This document shows, in pieces, positions 46,208 through 56,352 of a stretch of DNA of 64,000 nt. Positions within the stretch are counted from its first letter, which is position 1. Each line of letters starts with the position of its first letter. Under the pieces are notes generated by a model that made no database searches, was not told the DNA's origin, and saw nothing but the letters and a program-made list of their open reading frames with translations. A program made the translations under genes and the position numbers. Source of the DNA: Marinobacter salicampi (GTDB lineage: Bacteria; Pseudomonadota; Gammaproteobacteria; Pseudomonadales; Oleiphilaceae); contig NZ_JAAMPF010000002.1 in assembly GCF_011074795.1 (NCBI RefSeq), positions 1 to 64,000 of the forward strand, in the 5' to 3' direction.

Positions 46208-46500
46208 CAGAAACTGAAACTGGGACAGAACGTTAGATTAGAATAGTCGCTTGCGGGTCCCGGGTGCTGGACACCCGGAGTCTCCGCTGGAATCTTTGGT
46301 CAACGGCACCCTCGGCCAACCTCACCCTTGATTGACTGAACGCTCAATCGATAGCATTTCCGGACAAACGGCACTGCCGCCACGGTACTTTCACTCACCC
46401 AACACGGCACTTTCACTCACCGCACGAGCACCCACCGCACGAGCGCAACCGCGCCGGCGATCGGCAATACTGGTCCCCGGGGTGGTGGACCAGAATTGCT
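46208..46500. other. Intergenic spacer between convergent paralogues
   Basis: About 293 bases, with a 7-bp stem CCGGGTG (46260-46266) / CACCCGG (46272-46278) near the plus-strand gene end, which may be a terminator without a T-run. A 6-bp inverted repeat GATTGA/TCAATC (46330-46349) follows, then the direct repeats. No gene fits. Confidence 0.55.
46381..46443. repeat. Short direct repeats in the spacer
   Basis: CACGGTACTTTCACTCACCC (46381-46400) and CACGGCACTTTCACTCACCG (46403-46422) are 18 of 20 identical. Then CACCGCACGAG occurs at 46418-46428 and again at 46433-46443. The region is C-rich and has no hairpin. It looks like local sequence duplication. Confidence 0.8.
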
Positions 46501-46845
46501 TCAGGCGACCGATTCGATCTGACGGGACTTGAGCCGTTGAATGTGCTTCTGGCTAAGGCTAACGAACTTCGGTGTCAGCCCCTTGTCCTCGTAAATTTCA
46601 AAACCATCTTCATCGAAGGCAACAACCTTGGAGCCCTGTTCATAAGGAAAGCTGGTCTCAAGCTCATCCAGTGCAGCGGAGATGAGGTCGCGGACCAGAT
46701 CCTGGGACGATTTCATGGGATAAAGCGTAGAGAGCTTTTCCAGCCGATGGTGATGCTGGTCTGACAATGCCATGTAATAGGCGTCCCGCGTCAGCCTTCC
46801 ACGGGCGTGTTTATCCCAGTATTTCACCAGATCCTTAATCTTCAT
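46501..46845 (-). CDS. Small conserved protein, paralogue of the 45968-46207 gene
   Basis: A 114-residue protein starting MKIKDLVKYWDKH, with RLTRDAYYMALSDQ, then STLYPMKSSQDLVRDLISAALDEL. The first 65 residues align with the plus-strand paralogue; the last 50 (FDEDGFEIYEDKGLTPKF and on) are unique. The start at 46845 follows AAGGAT; a longer frame upstream is not needed. No known domain, no signal peptide. Confidence 0.78.
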   Translation of the reverse strand: MKIKDLVKYWDKHARGRLTRDAYYMALSDQHHHRLEKLSTLYPMKSSQDLVRDLISAALDELETSFPYEQGSKVVAFDEDGFEIYEDKGLTPKFVSLSQKHIQRLKSRQIESVA

Positions 46846-47044
46846 ATCCTTCAACTCCTGACCCGAATTCCGGATGATATCCGGACTGTGAATGTTGGCG
46901 GCTTGTGGCCCTGTGCCAAGCACTCTTTAATTTTTTATCACTGGGATTAGTGTAGACGAAACAAATAACCTTAAGTCTCTTATATGGTTACGGATTGTAC
47001 TTATCAGATTACACATGTTTCAGAATAGGTGTTTTCTGTCCCAG

Positions 47045-47902
47045 TCAAGCCTGTTTGTTCTCTACACCCTTTACGGATTGCCAGATTCTGTCGAGGGCCT
47101 CCAGACTCTGCAACTCCATGGCCAGGCCTTGTTCCTCAAGCTGTCTCTCAATGGCACGAAAGCGGGCCTCGAACTTGTGATTGGTCCTGCGCAGAGCCTG
47201 GTCAGGGTTAACCTTCATGAAGCGTGCCAGATTCACACACACAAAAAGAAGGTCGCCCAGCTCATCTTCAACCGCATCCTGTGCCGCAAGGTTCGACTGG
47301 GCAGTCTTCCAGGCTTCCCGGAGCTCATCGATTTCCTCGTGAAGCTTGTCAAACACGGGCTCAACGTCCGGCCAGTCAAAGCCGTGACTGGATGCCCGGC
47401 GCTGCAGCTTCTCTGCGCGAACCATGGCCGGCAGGGTCCGGGCTATGCCATCCAGTCGAGCGTTGCCGGACTCGGTCGCGGTGCCCTTATCCGGTGCAGA
47501 GGCACGCTCTTCGGCCTTAATGCGCTCCCAGTTGGCCTTGATCTGGGCTTCGTCAGGTCGGTTGGCCGGGTCGACCTTACTGGTAAGGGTGCCCTCGGGA
47601 AACACATGGGGATGACGGCGAATGAGCTTACGCACCAGATTGTCGACGATACTGTCAAAATCGAAATGACCCTCCTCGGCACCGAGCTGACCGTAGAAGA
47701 TCACCTGAAACAGCAGGTCCCCAAGCTCATCTTTCAGGTGGGGGTAATCGGCACGCTCGATGGCATCAGCGACCTCGTGGGCTTCCTCCAGGGTGTGAGG
47801 AACAATGCTGCGAAAGGTCTGCCCTGTGTCCCAGGGACAGCCGGTGTCCGGATCCCTCAGCCTTGCCATCAGGATCTTGAGGTCTTCAATGGAATAGCTC
47901 AT
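47045..47902 (-). CDS. mazG: Nucleoside triphosphate pyrophosphohydrolase
   Basis: A 285-residue MazG with two tandem all-alpha NTP-PPase domains. The first has EEAHEVADAI and DELGDLLFQVIFYGQL; the second has DEIDELREAW and DELGDLLFVCVNLARF. It hydrolyses NTPs and is tied to the (p)ppGpp response. The start is GTG at 47905 or ATG at 47902; the relA stop is immediately upstream, so the two genes are coupled. Confidence 0.95.
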   Translation of the reverse strand: MSYSIEDLKILMARLRDPDTGCPWDTGQTFRSIVPHTLEEAHEVADAIERADYPHLKDELGDLLFQVIFYGQLGAEEGHFDFDSIVDNLVRKLIRRHPHVFPEGTLTSKVDPANRPDEAQIKANWERIKAEERASAPDKGTATESGNARLDGIARTLPAMVRAEKLQRRASSHGFDWPDVEPVFDKLHEEIDELREAWKTAQSNLAAQDAVEDELGDLLFVCVNLARFMKVNPDQALRRTNHKFEARFRAIERQLEEQGLAMELQSLEALDRIWQSVKGVENKQA

Positions 47903-47905
47903 CAC

Positions 47906-50143
47906 TCACCTGCGCTTTCGACGGACTTCAAGAATGTTGGGTAGATTCCGGATCTGCGCCAGTAGCCGTGCCAGTTGCTCCAGGCTGGAAATTTCGACCG
48001 TAACGGTCATCATCGCAGTGTTATCGTTGGGATTGGACATGGTACTCAGGGCAAGTACGTTACTGCGGGAAGTCGACAGCACCATGGTGATGTCGCGCAG
48101 CAGCCCGGACCGGTCGTAGGCCTCGATCTCGATATCCACCGGATAGACCGCCTCCGGCTTGCCACCCCAGTTCACTTCGATGATGCGATTGGGCTCGTAT
48201 TCGCGCAGGTGCAGAAACGTGAGGCAGTCCTGGCGATGTACGGTGACGCCCCGGCCGACCGTGATATAACCTCCGATAGGGTCACCCGGCAGCGGCTTGC
48301 AGCACTTGGCCACCTGAGTCTTGAGCTTGCCGACCCCCTGGATCTGGATATCAGACTCGGTATCGTAGGGCGTAGCCCGATTGCCGCTCAGCTTCAGGTC
48401 GAGCTGGTGAACTCGGGGCTCGATCATCTGCTGGGCCGCGTTGGCCACATGGGTCGGCTTGAGGTCGCCGGCGCCGACCGCTGCAAACATATCCTCGGAG
48501 TTGCGGTGATTGACTTTTACCGCCAGGTCATTGAGGTCCACGTCGTAGATGGAAAGCCGCTTGAATTCATCTTCGAGGATCGCCCGACCGTCAGCGATGT
48601 TACGGTCACGGTCCTGCTCCTTGAACCAGTGTGTCACCTTCGCCCGGGCCCGAGAAGTCTGGATGTAGCCCAGGCTTGAGTTGAGCCAGTCCCTGCTTGG
48701 GGCCGGGTTGTTTGAGGTCAGGATGAAGACCTGGTCCCCGGTTTTCAGGGGATAGGTCAGCGGCACAATACGTCCGTTGAGCCTGGCGCCACGGCAGGCA
48801 TGACCGACTTCGGTGTGAACCCGATAGGCAAAATCCACCGGCGTCGCGCCCTGCGGCAGGTCTACCACATGGCCTTCGGGGGTAAACACGTAGACCCGGT
48901 CAGGGGTTACGTCATTCCTGAGCTGATCCACCAGGCCGGAGAGATCACCCAGCTCCTCCTGCCACTCGAGTACCTGCCGCAGCCAGTTGATCTTGGCGTC
49001 ATAGCCGGCCGACTTGTTGCCTTTGTCCATGCCCTTATACAGCCAGTGGGCGCAGACGCCGAGCTCCGCTTCCTCGTGCATCTTATGGGTACGGATCTGG
49101 ACTTCCACGACCTTGCCTTCGGGGCCGATCACCGCCGTATGCAGGGACTGGTAGCCGTTCTCCTTGGGGCTGGCAATGTAATCGTCAAATTCGTTGGGAA
49201 TATGGCGCCAGAGGCTGTGGACAATGCCAAGGGCGGCGTAACAGTCACGTACGTCGGGGACCAGGATCCGCACGGCCCGGACGTCATAGACTTGGGAAAA
49301 ATCGATGCCCTTGCGGCGCATCTTCCGCCAGATGCTGTATATGTGCTTGGCCCGGCCCGCCAGCTCGCCTTTGATGTTGGCCGCCTTGAGCTCGGTTTCC
49401 AGGGTCTCCAGGGCGCGCTTGATATAGCCTTCCCGGTCCAGCCGCTTTTCGTCGAGCAGCTTGGCAATTTTCTTGTAGGCGGTTTCGTGGAGGTAACGGA
49501 AGGACAGGTCCTCCAGCTCCCACTTGATATGCCCGATGCCCAGCCGGTGAGCCAGCGGTGCGTAGATATCGAAGACCTCCCGCGCCACCCGCATTCGCTT
49601 GTCCGGAGATACATCCTTCACCGCCCTGATGGCACAGGTCCGCTCCGCAAGCTTGATCAGCGCCACCCGGACGTCATCAATCATGGTCACGAGCATCTTC
49701 CGGACGTTGTCGAGCTGGCCTTCGCTCTGACCCAGCACATTGCCTTTCAGGGGATGGTGGATAGAGGATATGGCCGCCATCTGCTGGACGCCATCGATCA
49801 GTCCCGCCACCTCATCGCCAAACTCACGGCGAATCTCAGCCAGGGCTACGCGCTCTTCCCGGACCGCCCGGTAAAGAATGGCTGCCACCAGGCTCGCCTG
49901 GTCCAGGTGCAGCTCCACCAGTACCTGGGCCATTTCGATGCCGGTACGGAAACTGCTGGCACCCGGGGCCCAGAGGCGGTCCTCGCGGAAGGCCTGCAGA
50001 TCGATCTCGGCACTTTTTTCACAGGCGCGCCGGAACTGATCCACATCCTCAAGATTGGTCTGGGCCTGGATCTTGTTGACCCAGCATTCGATGTCGATGT
50101 GACCGTCCTTGGTCAGAGCATAATCTTCGCGGACTTTTACCAT
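47906..50143 (-). CDS. relA: GTP pyrophosphokinase
   Basis: A 745-residue RelA. The N-terminal HD domain is degenerate (no HD pair; AAILYRAVREE), as in gammaproteobacterial RelA, so it makes but does not degrade (p)ppGpp. The synthetase domain shows YDVRAVRILV, then ASPKENGYQSLHTAV and EVQIRTHKMHEEAELG. TGS (VYVFTPEGHVVDLPQGATP) and a C-terminal ACT domain follow. It precedes mazG. Ribosome-stalled amino-acid starvation is the signal. Confidence 0.96.
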   Translation of the reverse strand: MVKVREDYALTKDGHIDIECWVNKIQAQTNLEDVDQFRRACEKSAEIDLQAFREDRLWAPGASSFRTGIEMAQVLVELHLDQASLVAAILYRAVREERVALAEIRREFGDEVAGLIDGVQQMAAISSIHHPLKGNVLGQSEGQLDNVRKMLVTMIDDVRVALIKLAERTCAIRAVKDVSPDKRMRVAREVFDIYAPLAHRLGIGHIKWELEDLSFRYLHETAYKKIAKLLDEKRLDREGYIKRALETLETELKAANIKGELAGRAKHIYSIWRKMRRKGIDFSQVYDVRAVRILVPDVRDCYAALGIVHSLWRHIPNEFDDYIASPKENGYQSLHTAVIGPEGKVVEVQIRTHKMHEEAELGVCAHWLYKGMDKGNKSAGYDAKINWLRQVLEWQEELGDLSGLVDQLRNDVTPDRVYVFTPEGHVVDLPQGATPVDFAYRVHTEVGHACRGARLNGRIVPLTYPLKTGDQVFILTSNNPAPSRDWLNSSLGYIQTSRARAKVTHWFKEQDRDRNIADGRAILEDEFKRLSIYDVDLNDLAVKVNHRNSEDMFAAVGAGDLKPTHVANAAQQMIEPRVHQLDLKLSGNRATPYDTESDIQIQGVGKLKTQVAKCCKPLPGDPIGGYITVGRGVTVHRQDCLTFLHLREYEPNRIIEVNWGGKPEAVYPVDIEIEAYDRSGLLRDITMVLSTSRSNVLALSTMSNPNDNTAMMTVTVEISSLEQLARLLAQIRNLPNILEVRRKRR

Positions 50144-50235
50144 GCCGTTTCCATTTTCCTATGTGTGCTGCGCTGACAACCTGATCACTTGATTGTTCCC
50201 CAAAATTGTCAGACTGATCTGTCCCATATCCGGTT

Positions 50236-51573
50236 CTACTTCTTGCCCCGTTCGAACAGGGCGATGGACTCCACATGGGTGGTGTGGGGGAACATATCCA
50301 TCACCCCCGCCCTGACCAGGCGGTAACCCTTGCTGACCAGCACGCCGGCATCCCTCGCCAGGGTGGCCGGATTACAGGATACGTAGACAATGCGTTGAGC
50401 CCCGAACGCTGGCAGGTACTCACAGATTTCCTGGGCGCCGGACCTTGGTGGATCAATAAGGATTCTGTCAAAGCCTTCGCGGGCCCAGGGCTCGGAGGTA
50501 AAGTCGCCCTGCAGGTTGGCACCATGGAAGGTGACATTGTCCAGGTCGTTCAGGGCTGCATTTTCCCGGCCACGCACGACCATGGCTTCGTCGCCCTCGA
50601 CACCAACCACATGGCCGGCATTGCGGGCCAGTGGCAGAGTGAAATTGCCAAGACCACAGAACAGGTCGAGCACCCGCTCGCCGGGCTGAACGTCCAGCCA
50701 GTCCAGCGCTTTTTTTACCATCTCCTGATTGATCTGTGCATTGACCTGGGTGAAGTCCATGGGATGAAACTTCAGGGTCAGGTCAAAGCTGTCCAACCGG
50801 TAACTCAGGCGCTCTTCCCCATCGGTGGGCCAGATACGGTAGACGGTATCGGGACCCTTGGGCTGAAGATAAATATGCAAGTTATGGGCCTTGCCGAACT
50901 CAATCAGGCGCTCCTGATCTTTATCGCTGAGAGGCTCCATGTTGCGGAAAACCAGTGCCGCATCATCGTCTCCGCAGGCCACCTCTACCTGGGGAATACT
51001 GCTGTGGGCCTCAAGGGTGTAGAGCAGTTCGCGCAGGCCAGTAATGCGGTCGCCGATTCTGGCATCGAGCACCTCACAGCGGGTAATGTCGGTGAGGAAA
51101 CTGTTGCGCTTCTCCCGGAAGCCCACCAGAACCGAGTCCCGCTTGGGCACAAACCTGACCCCAAGGCGCGCCTTGCGCCGGTACGCAAGCGAGGGTGAGC
51201 GCATGGGTGGCTCCCAGGCTTCAGGCTCGGTGCCCCCGAAGTGGGCAAAGTTCTCCCGCAGTGTCGTTTCCTTGAACTGGATCTGGGCGTCACTGCCCAT
51301 ATGCTGGAGGCTGCAGCCTCCGCAGAGGTCGGCAAAGGCACAGGGAGGCTCAACCCGTTCAGGGGCCCGCTCGATGACCTCCAGCGTACGCAGCTCATCA
51401 AACTTGCTACGGGAACCGATCACTTTTGCGACCACGGTCTCACCTGGCAAGGCGCCATCCACAAACTGGATCTTGCCTTCTTTGTACGCAATGCCCCGGC
51501 CGTCGTGGCTCAGCTTTTCAATGACGCACCGGACCGGCTCGGCCGGCAGGCTTTTCCTGCGTCGTCTGGTCAT
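50236..51573 (-). CDS. rlmD: 23S rRNA (uracil1939-C5)-methyltransferase
   Basis: A 445-residue RlmD (RumA). A TRAM domain at the N-terminus, then the iron-sulfur Cys set [17 protein letters not shown] motif [15 protein letters not shown] and catalytic Cys in [13 protein letters not shown]. It methylates U1939 in 23S rRNA. A 92-bp gap separates it from relA; the cysM gene lies upstream in the same direction. Confidence 0.95.
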   Translation of the reverse strand: MTRRRRKSLPAEPVRCVIEKLSHDGRGIAYKEGKIQFVDGALPGETVVAKVIGSRSKFDELRTLEVIERAPERVEPPCAFADLCGGCSLQHMGSDAQIQFKETTLRENFAHFGGTEPEAWEPPMRSPSLAYRRKARLGVRFVPKRDSVLVGFREKRNSFLTDITRCEVLDARIGDRITGLRELLYTLEAHSSIPQVEVACGDDDAALVFRNMEPLSDKDQERLIEFGKAHNLHIYLQPKGPDTVYRIWPTDGEERLSYRLDSFDLTLKFHPMDFTQVNAQINQEMVKKALDWLDVQPGERVLDLFCGLGNFTLPLARNAGHVVGVEGDEAMVVRGRENAALNDLDNVTFHGANLQGDFTSEPWAREGFDRILIDPPRSGAQEICEYLPAFGAQRIVYVSCNPATLARDAGVLVSKGYRLVRAGVMDMFPHTTHVESIALFERGKK

Positions 51574-51607
51574 AATCTGCTCTCATTCATACTGGATCAC
51601 GGCCGCA

Positions 51608-52501
51608 TCAGGCGGTAGGAAAAACTCCGGTGGACAGGTAGCGGTCACCCCGGTCACAAATGATGGCCACGATAACCGCGTTTTCAACCTGTGCCGACAG
51701 CTGCAGCGCCGCCGCCACGGAACCACCGGACGAAACGCCGGCAAATATACCCTCTTTCTTGGCCAGGGCCCGCATGGTTTCTTCCGCTTCCTGCTGGCCG
51801 ATGTCGATCACCTGATCGACCCGGGCGGCGTCAAATATTTTTGGCAGGTAGGCTTCCGGCCAGCGCCGGATGCCGGGTATTGAGGCCCCTTCCCGGGGCT
51901 GGAGACCGATAATCTGGATGTCCGGATTGCGCTCCTTGAGGTAACGGGAAACGCCCATGATGGTGCCCGTTGTGCCCATTGAGCTCACGAAGTGGGTAAC
52001 CCGACCGCCGGTCTGCTCCCATATTTCCGGGCCGGTTGTGCGGTAGTGGGCCAGCGGGTTGTCCTGGTTGCCGAACTGGTCCAGAACGTAGCCTTTACCT
52101 TCGGCCTGCATTCGGTCTGCCAGATCCCGGGCGCCCTCCATGCCCTCCTCCTTGCTCACGCTGACAAGCTCGGCCCCATAGGCGCGCATGGACGCCCGGC
52201 GCTCCTCGCTCATGTGGGCGGGCATGATGAGCACCATGCGATAGCCTTTTATGGCCGCTGCCATGGCCAGCGCAATGCCGGTATTACCGCTGGTGGCTTC
52301 AATCAGGGTGTCCCCTGGCTTGATATCACCTCGGCGTTCGGCCTCCTGGATCATGGAGATGGCGGGACGGTCCTTGACGGAGCCGGCGGGATTATTACCT
52401 TCCAGCTTCGCCAGAATGACATTACTGGTCTGGCCTGGCAGCCGCTGCAGGCGCACCAGGGGCGTGTGGCCGACGTGGTCCTCAATGGTGGGGAAATGCA
52501 T
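51608..52501 (-). CDS. cysM: Cysteine synthase B
   Basis: A 297-residue PLP enzyme of the O-acetylserine sulfhydrylase B type. The PLP lysine is in NPAGSVKDRPA, the phosphate cup in EATSGNTGIALA, and the tail is YLSTGVFPT. It makes cysteine, and can use thiosulfate. The start MHFPTIEDHVG at 52501 follows GAGGA; a longer reading is not family-like. It is divergent from barA, the conserved arrangement in Pseudomonas-like genomes. Confidence 0.94.
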   Translation of the reverse strand: MHFPTIEDHVGHTPLVRLQRLPGQTSNVILAKLEGNNPAGSVKDRPAISMIQEAERRGDIKPGDTLIEATSGNTGIALAMAAAIKGYRMVLIMPAHMSEERRASMRAYGAELVSVSKEEGMEGARDLADRMQAEGKGYVLDQFGNQDNPLAHYRTTGPEIWEQTGGRVTHFVSSMGTTGTIMGVSRYLKERNPDIQIIGLQPREGASIPGIRRWPEAYLPKIFDAARVDQVIDIGQQEAEETMRALAKKEGIFAGVSSGGSVAAALQLSAQVENAVIVAIICDRGDRYLSTGVFPTA

Positions 52502-52683
52502 AACTGTCCTCGCTCTGGCATCCAACAAAGGGAGTGGTGAATCTCGTAATGCTCCCTATGATACACTCTGGCATCGCATCATACGCGTAACCCCAACCGT
52601 GTCCCAATACAGCTTACCGCTATCAAAATGACCATGGGGTATATCAGGCGTCGTTAACGACGGGCGAACTCAGGAACCAGGTC

Positions 52684-55560
52684 ATGCGTCGGTGGGGCAT
52701 TCGAAAAAAAGTACTGGTAGTGACACTGGTCCCTACTCTCCTGACCACCCTGATGCTGGGCCTGTTCTTTACCTACAGCTGGGTCAGTAACATTGAGCAG
52801 CTGCTCAGGGACCGGGGCGATTCGCTCTCCCGCCAGCTATCCGCTGCCGCCGAATACGGCATGGCTACCGCGAACCGGAGCCTTCTGAACAGCCTGTCCA
52901 GTTCTCTGCTGGAAGAGCAGGATGTGCGCTCCCTGAGTTTTTACAACGCCAGCCACGAGCGCCTTCTTCATACCGGCCCCCGCACTGCGCGACCGCTGGA
53001 CAAAGCCGCCCTGGACCCTACCGGGCCCAGCCGTAGACAACTGGCGGACAGCACGGTCTTCCTTGCACCGATTTTCCTCCGTGACCTTATGCTGGACAGT
53101 GTCCTGGAGTTCGAATCCGGCAGTTCCGGCCTTGGCCCGGCGGAACCTATTGGCTGGGTCGCGGTCGAGATGTCCCACCTGAGCACCGAGAAGGAAACCT
53201 ACAAGGCCATGCTCATCAGCCTGTTGCTGGTACTGGCGGGTGTAGGGCTTAACTTGTTGATCGCCATGCGCATGAGCCGGTCTATTACCCACCCGGTGTA
53301 TGAGCTCAATATGGCAGTGGCCAGGCTCAAGGAAGGCAAGCTGGACACACGCGTGCATACCCGTGCAGGCCCCGAATTTGAGCAGCTGGAGTCTGGCCTC
53401 AATGCCATGGCCGAAGAGCTCAGCGACGCTCAGGCAGAGATGCAGCAGAATATTGAGCAGGCCACTGAAGACCTCCGGGAAACCCTGGAAACCATCGAGA
53501 TCCAGAACATCGAACTGGACTTTGCTCGCAAGGAAGCCCTGGAAGCGAGCCGCATCAAGTCGGAGTTCCTGGCCAACATGTCCCACGAAATCCGTACGCC
53601 ACTGAATGGCATCATTGGCTTCACTGAGCTGCTACTGAAAAGCCCCCTACCCAAACAACAACGGGACCACCTCAACACCATCCGCAAGTCCTCGGAAATT
53701 CTGCTCACGATCATCAATGACATTCTGGACTTTTCGAAAATTGAAGCGGGCAAACTCATCCTCGATCGGGTGCCTTTCCAGCTCAGGGATATTATCGAAG
53801 ACGTCATGGTGATGCTTGCACCATCGGCTCACAGCAAGAACCTGGACCTGGTGCCGCTGGTTTACCGTGATGTGCCCGACAATGTCGTGGGCGACCCGCT
53901 GCGGGTCAAGCAGGTCATTACCAACCTGGTCAACAACGCCATCAAGTTCACGCAGACCGGGGAGGTGGTCCTGCGCGTCAGTCTGGAAGACCAGGACTCC
54001 GACGCAAACCGGGTCACCCTGAGGTTGAGCATAACCGACTCCGGTGTTGGCCTCTCCCGGGCCCAGCAACAATCTCTTTTCAATGCTTTTAGCCAGGCCG
54101 ATGCGTCCACTGCCCGTCAATACGGCGGCACCGGGCTTGGTCTGGTCATATCAAAGCGGCTGGTGGAGGAAATGGGGGGCAAAATCGGGCTGGAAAGCGA
54201 ACTGGGGCACGGCTCCACCTTCTGGTTCACCCTCTGCTCGGAAATAACCCCCGGTGGTGAAGCCCCCGAGCCCCGGGACGCGCTGAAGGGCGAACGGGTT
54301 ATTTATCTCGAACACCAGAAAACCACCGGCCTTGCGGTGGAGCACCTGCTCAAGGAGTGGGGTATTGGGGTGGATAAAGCCAGTACCCCTGCGGAGCTGC
54401 TGGAACGGGTGGAAGCAGCGCAGCGGAACCAGGCGGGTTACGGTGTCGCCATGGTGGGCATAACCCGGCATCTGCTCAACTCAACCCTATACCGGGAACT
54501 GCTCCACAACCTGGAAATTGACCGGGACTGCCGCACCCTGCTACTAACACCCACACTGGATACCCACGACATGACCCTGTCAGGGTTTGCCAGTGGCCAC
54601 ATTACCAAACCGGTGTGTCGCGAAGCGCTTTACGATGAACTCCTGATGCTCGTTCACGGCATCAACACGGCCGAGGCCCATGAAGCGCTTACATTCCAGA
54701 CCGACGGAGGAGGTCTGCTCGCAGCCCCCCGGATTCTGGCAGTCGATGATAACGAAGCCAACCTCAAACTGGTACTGACCCTGCTGCGGGACTGCAATGT
54801 CCGTGCTGAAGGCGCGGCTAGCGGCTTTGAAGCCCTGAGCAAAGCCCGACAGCAAGCCTTCGACCTTGTTTTCATGGACCTCCAGATGCCGGGCATGGAT
54901 GGGATCGAAACCACTGAGCGCCTGCGCAACCTGGACGGACAGAACCGGGAGATGCCGGTCATTGCCCTCACCGCCCACGCCCTGGCCGACGAGCAGGAAC
55001 GGTTGATGCAGGAGGGCTTCAGCGGCTACCTGGCCAAACCGATCAGCAACAAACAGCTGATGGACACCATCCGTGACTACACCGGCTTCGACTGCGCCGC
55101 CACTGTGGGCCACGTCCCCGCACTGCCGGAGTTGCGGGATACCCGCCGAGCGGCACGGCCATCCACCCGCGAGCAACAACAACCCTGCGTGGATGTGGAA
55201 GAAAGTGTGCGACTGGCGGCTGGGAAAACGGACCTGGCAGAAGAGCTCTTCAGCATGCTTTTAGAGCAGCTTCAGGGTGATCTGCGCGCCATACGGTCGA
55301 ACTGGGAGAAAAACGACCTGGCCGTCATGCTGGAGGTGGTCCACAAGCTCCATGGCGCCACCCGATACTGTGGTGTCCCTGAACTGCGTCATGTGGCCGA
55401 GCATCTGGAGGCCGGGCTGAAGCGGTCGGTACCAGACCTGGAAGGCCGCAAAAACCGACTCATTGCTGCTATCGAGCGTCTGGAGATCTGGGGTGAACAG
55501 ACTGACTGGCACAGCCTGTTCAGGGAGTATGGACGCGCGCTCAGCGATCGCAATAGCTGA
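52684..55560 (+). CDS. barA: Hybrid sensor histidine kinase BarA/GacS
   Basis: A 958-residue inner-membrane sensor. Two membrane helices (about 10-32 and 175-195) flank a periplasmic domain, then HAMP, HisKA with His301 (NMSHEIRTPLNG), HATPase (N-box VNNAIKF, TGLGLVISKRL), receiver with Asp732 (FMDLQMPGMDG) and a C-terminal Hpt with His887. It relays phosphate to UvrY/GacA, which drives small RNAs that titrate CsrA/RsmA. Divergent from cysM; the response regulator is not in this window. Confidence 0.96.
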   Translation: MRRWGIRKKVLVVTLVPTLLTTLMLGLFFTYSWVSNIEQLLRDRGDSLSRQLSAAAEYGMATANRSLLNSLSSSLLEEQDVRSLSFYNASHERLLHTGPRTARPLDKAALDPTGPSRRQLADSTVFLAPIFLRDLMLDSVLEFESGSSGLGPAEPIGWVAVEMSHLSTEKETYKAMLISLLLVLAGVGLNLLIAMRMSRSITHPVYELNMAVARLKEGKLDTRVHTRAGPEFEQLESGLNAMAEELSDAQAEMQQNIEQATEDLRETLETIEIQNIELDFARKEALEASRIKSEFLANMSHEIRTPLNGIIGFTELLLKSPLPKQQRDHLNTIRKSSEILLTIINDILDFSKIEAGKLILDRVPFQLRDIIEDVMVMLAPSAHSKNLDLVPLVYRDVPDNVVGDPLRVKQVITNLVNNAIKFTQTGEVVLRVSLEDQDSDANRVTLRLSITDSGVGLSRAQQQSLFNAFSQADASTARQYGGTGLGLVISKRLVEEMGGKIGLESELGHGSTFWFTLCSEITPGGEAPEPRDALKGERVIYLEHQKTTGLAVEHLLKEWGIGVDKASTPAELLERVEAAQRNQAGYGVAMVGITRHLLNSTLYRELLHNLEIDRDCRTLLLTPTLDTHDMTLSGFASGHITKPVCREALYDELLMLVHGINTAEAHEALTFQTDGGGLLAAPRILAVDDNEANLKLVLTLLRDCNVRAEGAASGFEALSKARQQAFDLVFMDLQMPGMDGIETTERLRNLDGQNREMPVIALTAHALADEQERLMQEGFSGYLAKPISNKQLMDTIRDYTGFDCAATVGHVPALPELRDTRRAARPSTREQQQPCVDVEESVRLAAGKTDLAEELFSMLLEQLQGDLRAIRSNWEKNDLAVMLEVVHKLHGATRYCGVPELRHVAEHLEAGLKRSVPDLEGRKNRLIAAIERLEIWGEQTDWHSLFREYGRALSDRNS

Positions 55561-55587
55561 TCAACAAGCCTGGCCCGCGAGCCGGGG

Positions 55588-56331
55588 TTAAAACTCCGGC
55601 CGCCGGGCGCTGTCCAGTATGGCCCGCATGTCCCGCACGGCTTCTTTGAGGCCGGTAAACACAGCCCGGGCGATAATGGCGTGTCCGATATTCAGCTCAT
55701 TTATCCCTGCAATAGCCGCGACGCGTTCCGTGTTGTGGTAGTTCAAGCCATGGCCTGCATTGACGATGAGGCCCTTGCGTCTGGCATAGGCGACGGCCTC
55801 GGCCAGTGTGCCGAAGGTGGCTTCAACGGATTCTGGCGCATCTGCTTCAGCGTACTCGCCGGTATGCAACTCTATGACAGGGGCGCCACACCGCACGGCA
55901 GCATCAATCTGGGCCGGGTTAGGGTCGATGAACAGGGAGACTTCGGCGCCAATCCGGGCCAGACGCTCACAGGCTTTGGCAATACGTGTTTCCTGGCCTT
56001 CCACATCCAGGCCGCCTTCGGTGGTCAACTCTTCACGCTTCTCGGGGACCAGGCATACGCATTGGGGCCGGACCTGCTCGGCAAAGGCCAGCATGGCATC
56101 GGTCACTGCCATTTCCAGGTTCATCTTGGTATTGAGCATTTCCCTCAACATCAGCACATCGCGGTCCTGGATATGACGGCGGTCCTCCCGTGGATGCAGT
56201 GTGATGCCGTCGGCGCCCGCCTCTTCTGCCAGCAGAGCGGCCTGGACCGGGTCCGGATATCGGGTGCCACGGGTCTGGCGAAGGGTGGCGACATGGTCGA
56301 TGTTGACGCCGAGCAGTACTCTAGGGTTCAT
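55588..56331 (-). CDS. pdxJ: Pyridoxine 5'-phosphate synthase
   Basis: A 247-residue TIM-barrel enzyme that joins 1-deoxy-xylulose 5-phosphate derived aminoacetone phosphate to make pyridoxine phosphate. Family segments are [34 protein letters not shown] and [10 protein letters not shown]. The ATG follows AAGGAG. It is the last gene of the lepA-lepB-rnc-era-recO-pdxJ operon and converges with barA. Confidence 0.96.
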   Translation of the reverse strand: MNPRVLLGVNIDHVATLRQTRGTRYPDPVQAALLAEEAGADGITLHPREDRRHIQDRDVLMLREMLNTKMNLEMAVTDAMLAFAEQVRPQCVCLVPEKREELTTEGGLDVEGQETRIAKACERLARIGAEVSLFIDPNPAQIDAAVRCGAPVIELHTGEYAEADAPESVEATFGTLAEAVAYARRKGLIVNAGHGLNYHNTERVAAIAGINELNIGHAIIARAVFTGLKEAVRDMRAILDSARRPEF

Positions 56332-56352
56332 GATGTGCTCCTTTAATCCTGA

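Noticed and set aside
55581..55600. Hairpin GCCGG/CCGGC at the pdxJ/barA convergence
   Set aside because: It includes the pdxJ stop codon and has no T-run in either direction, so I do not call it a terminator.
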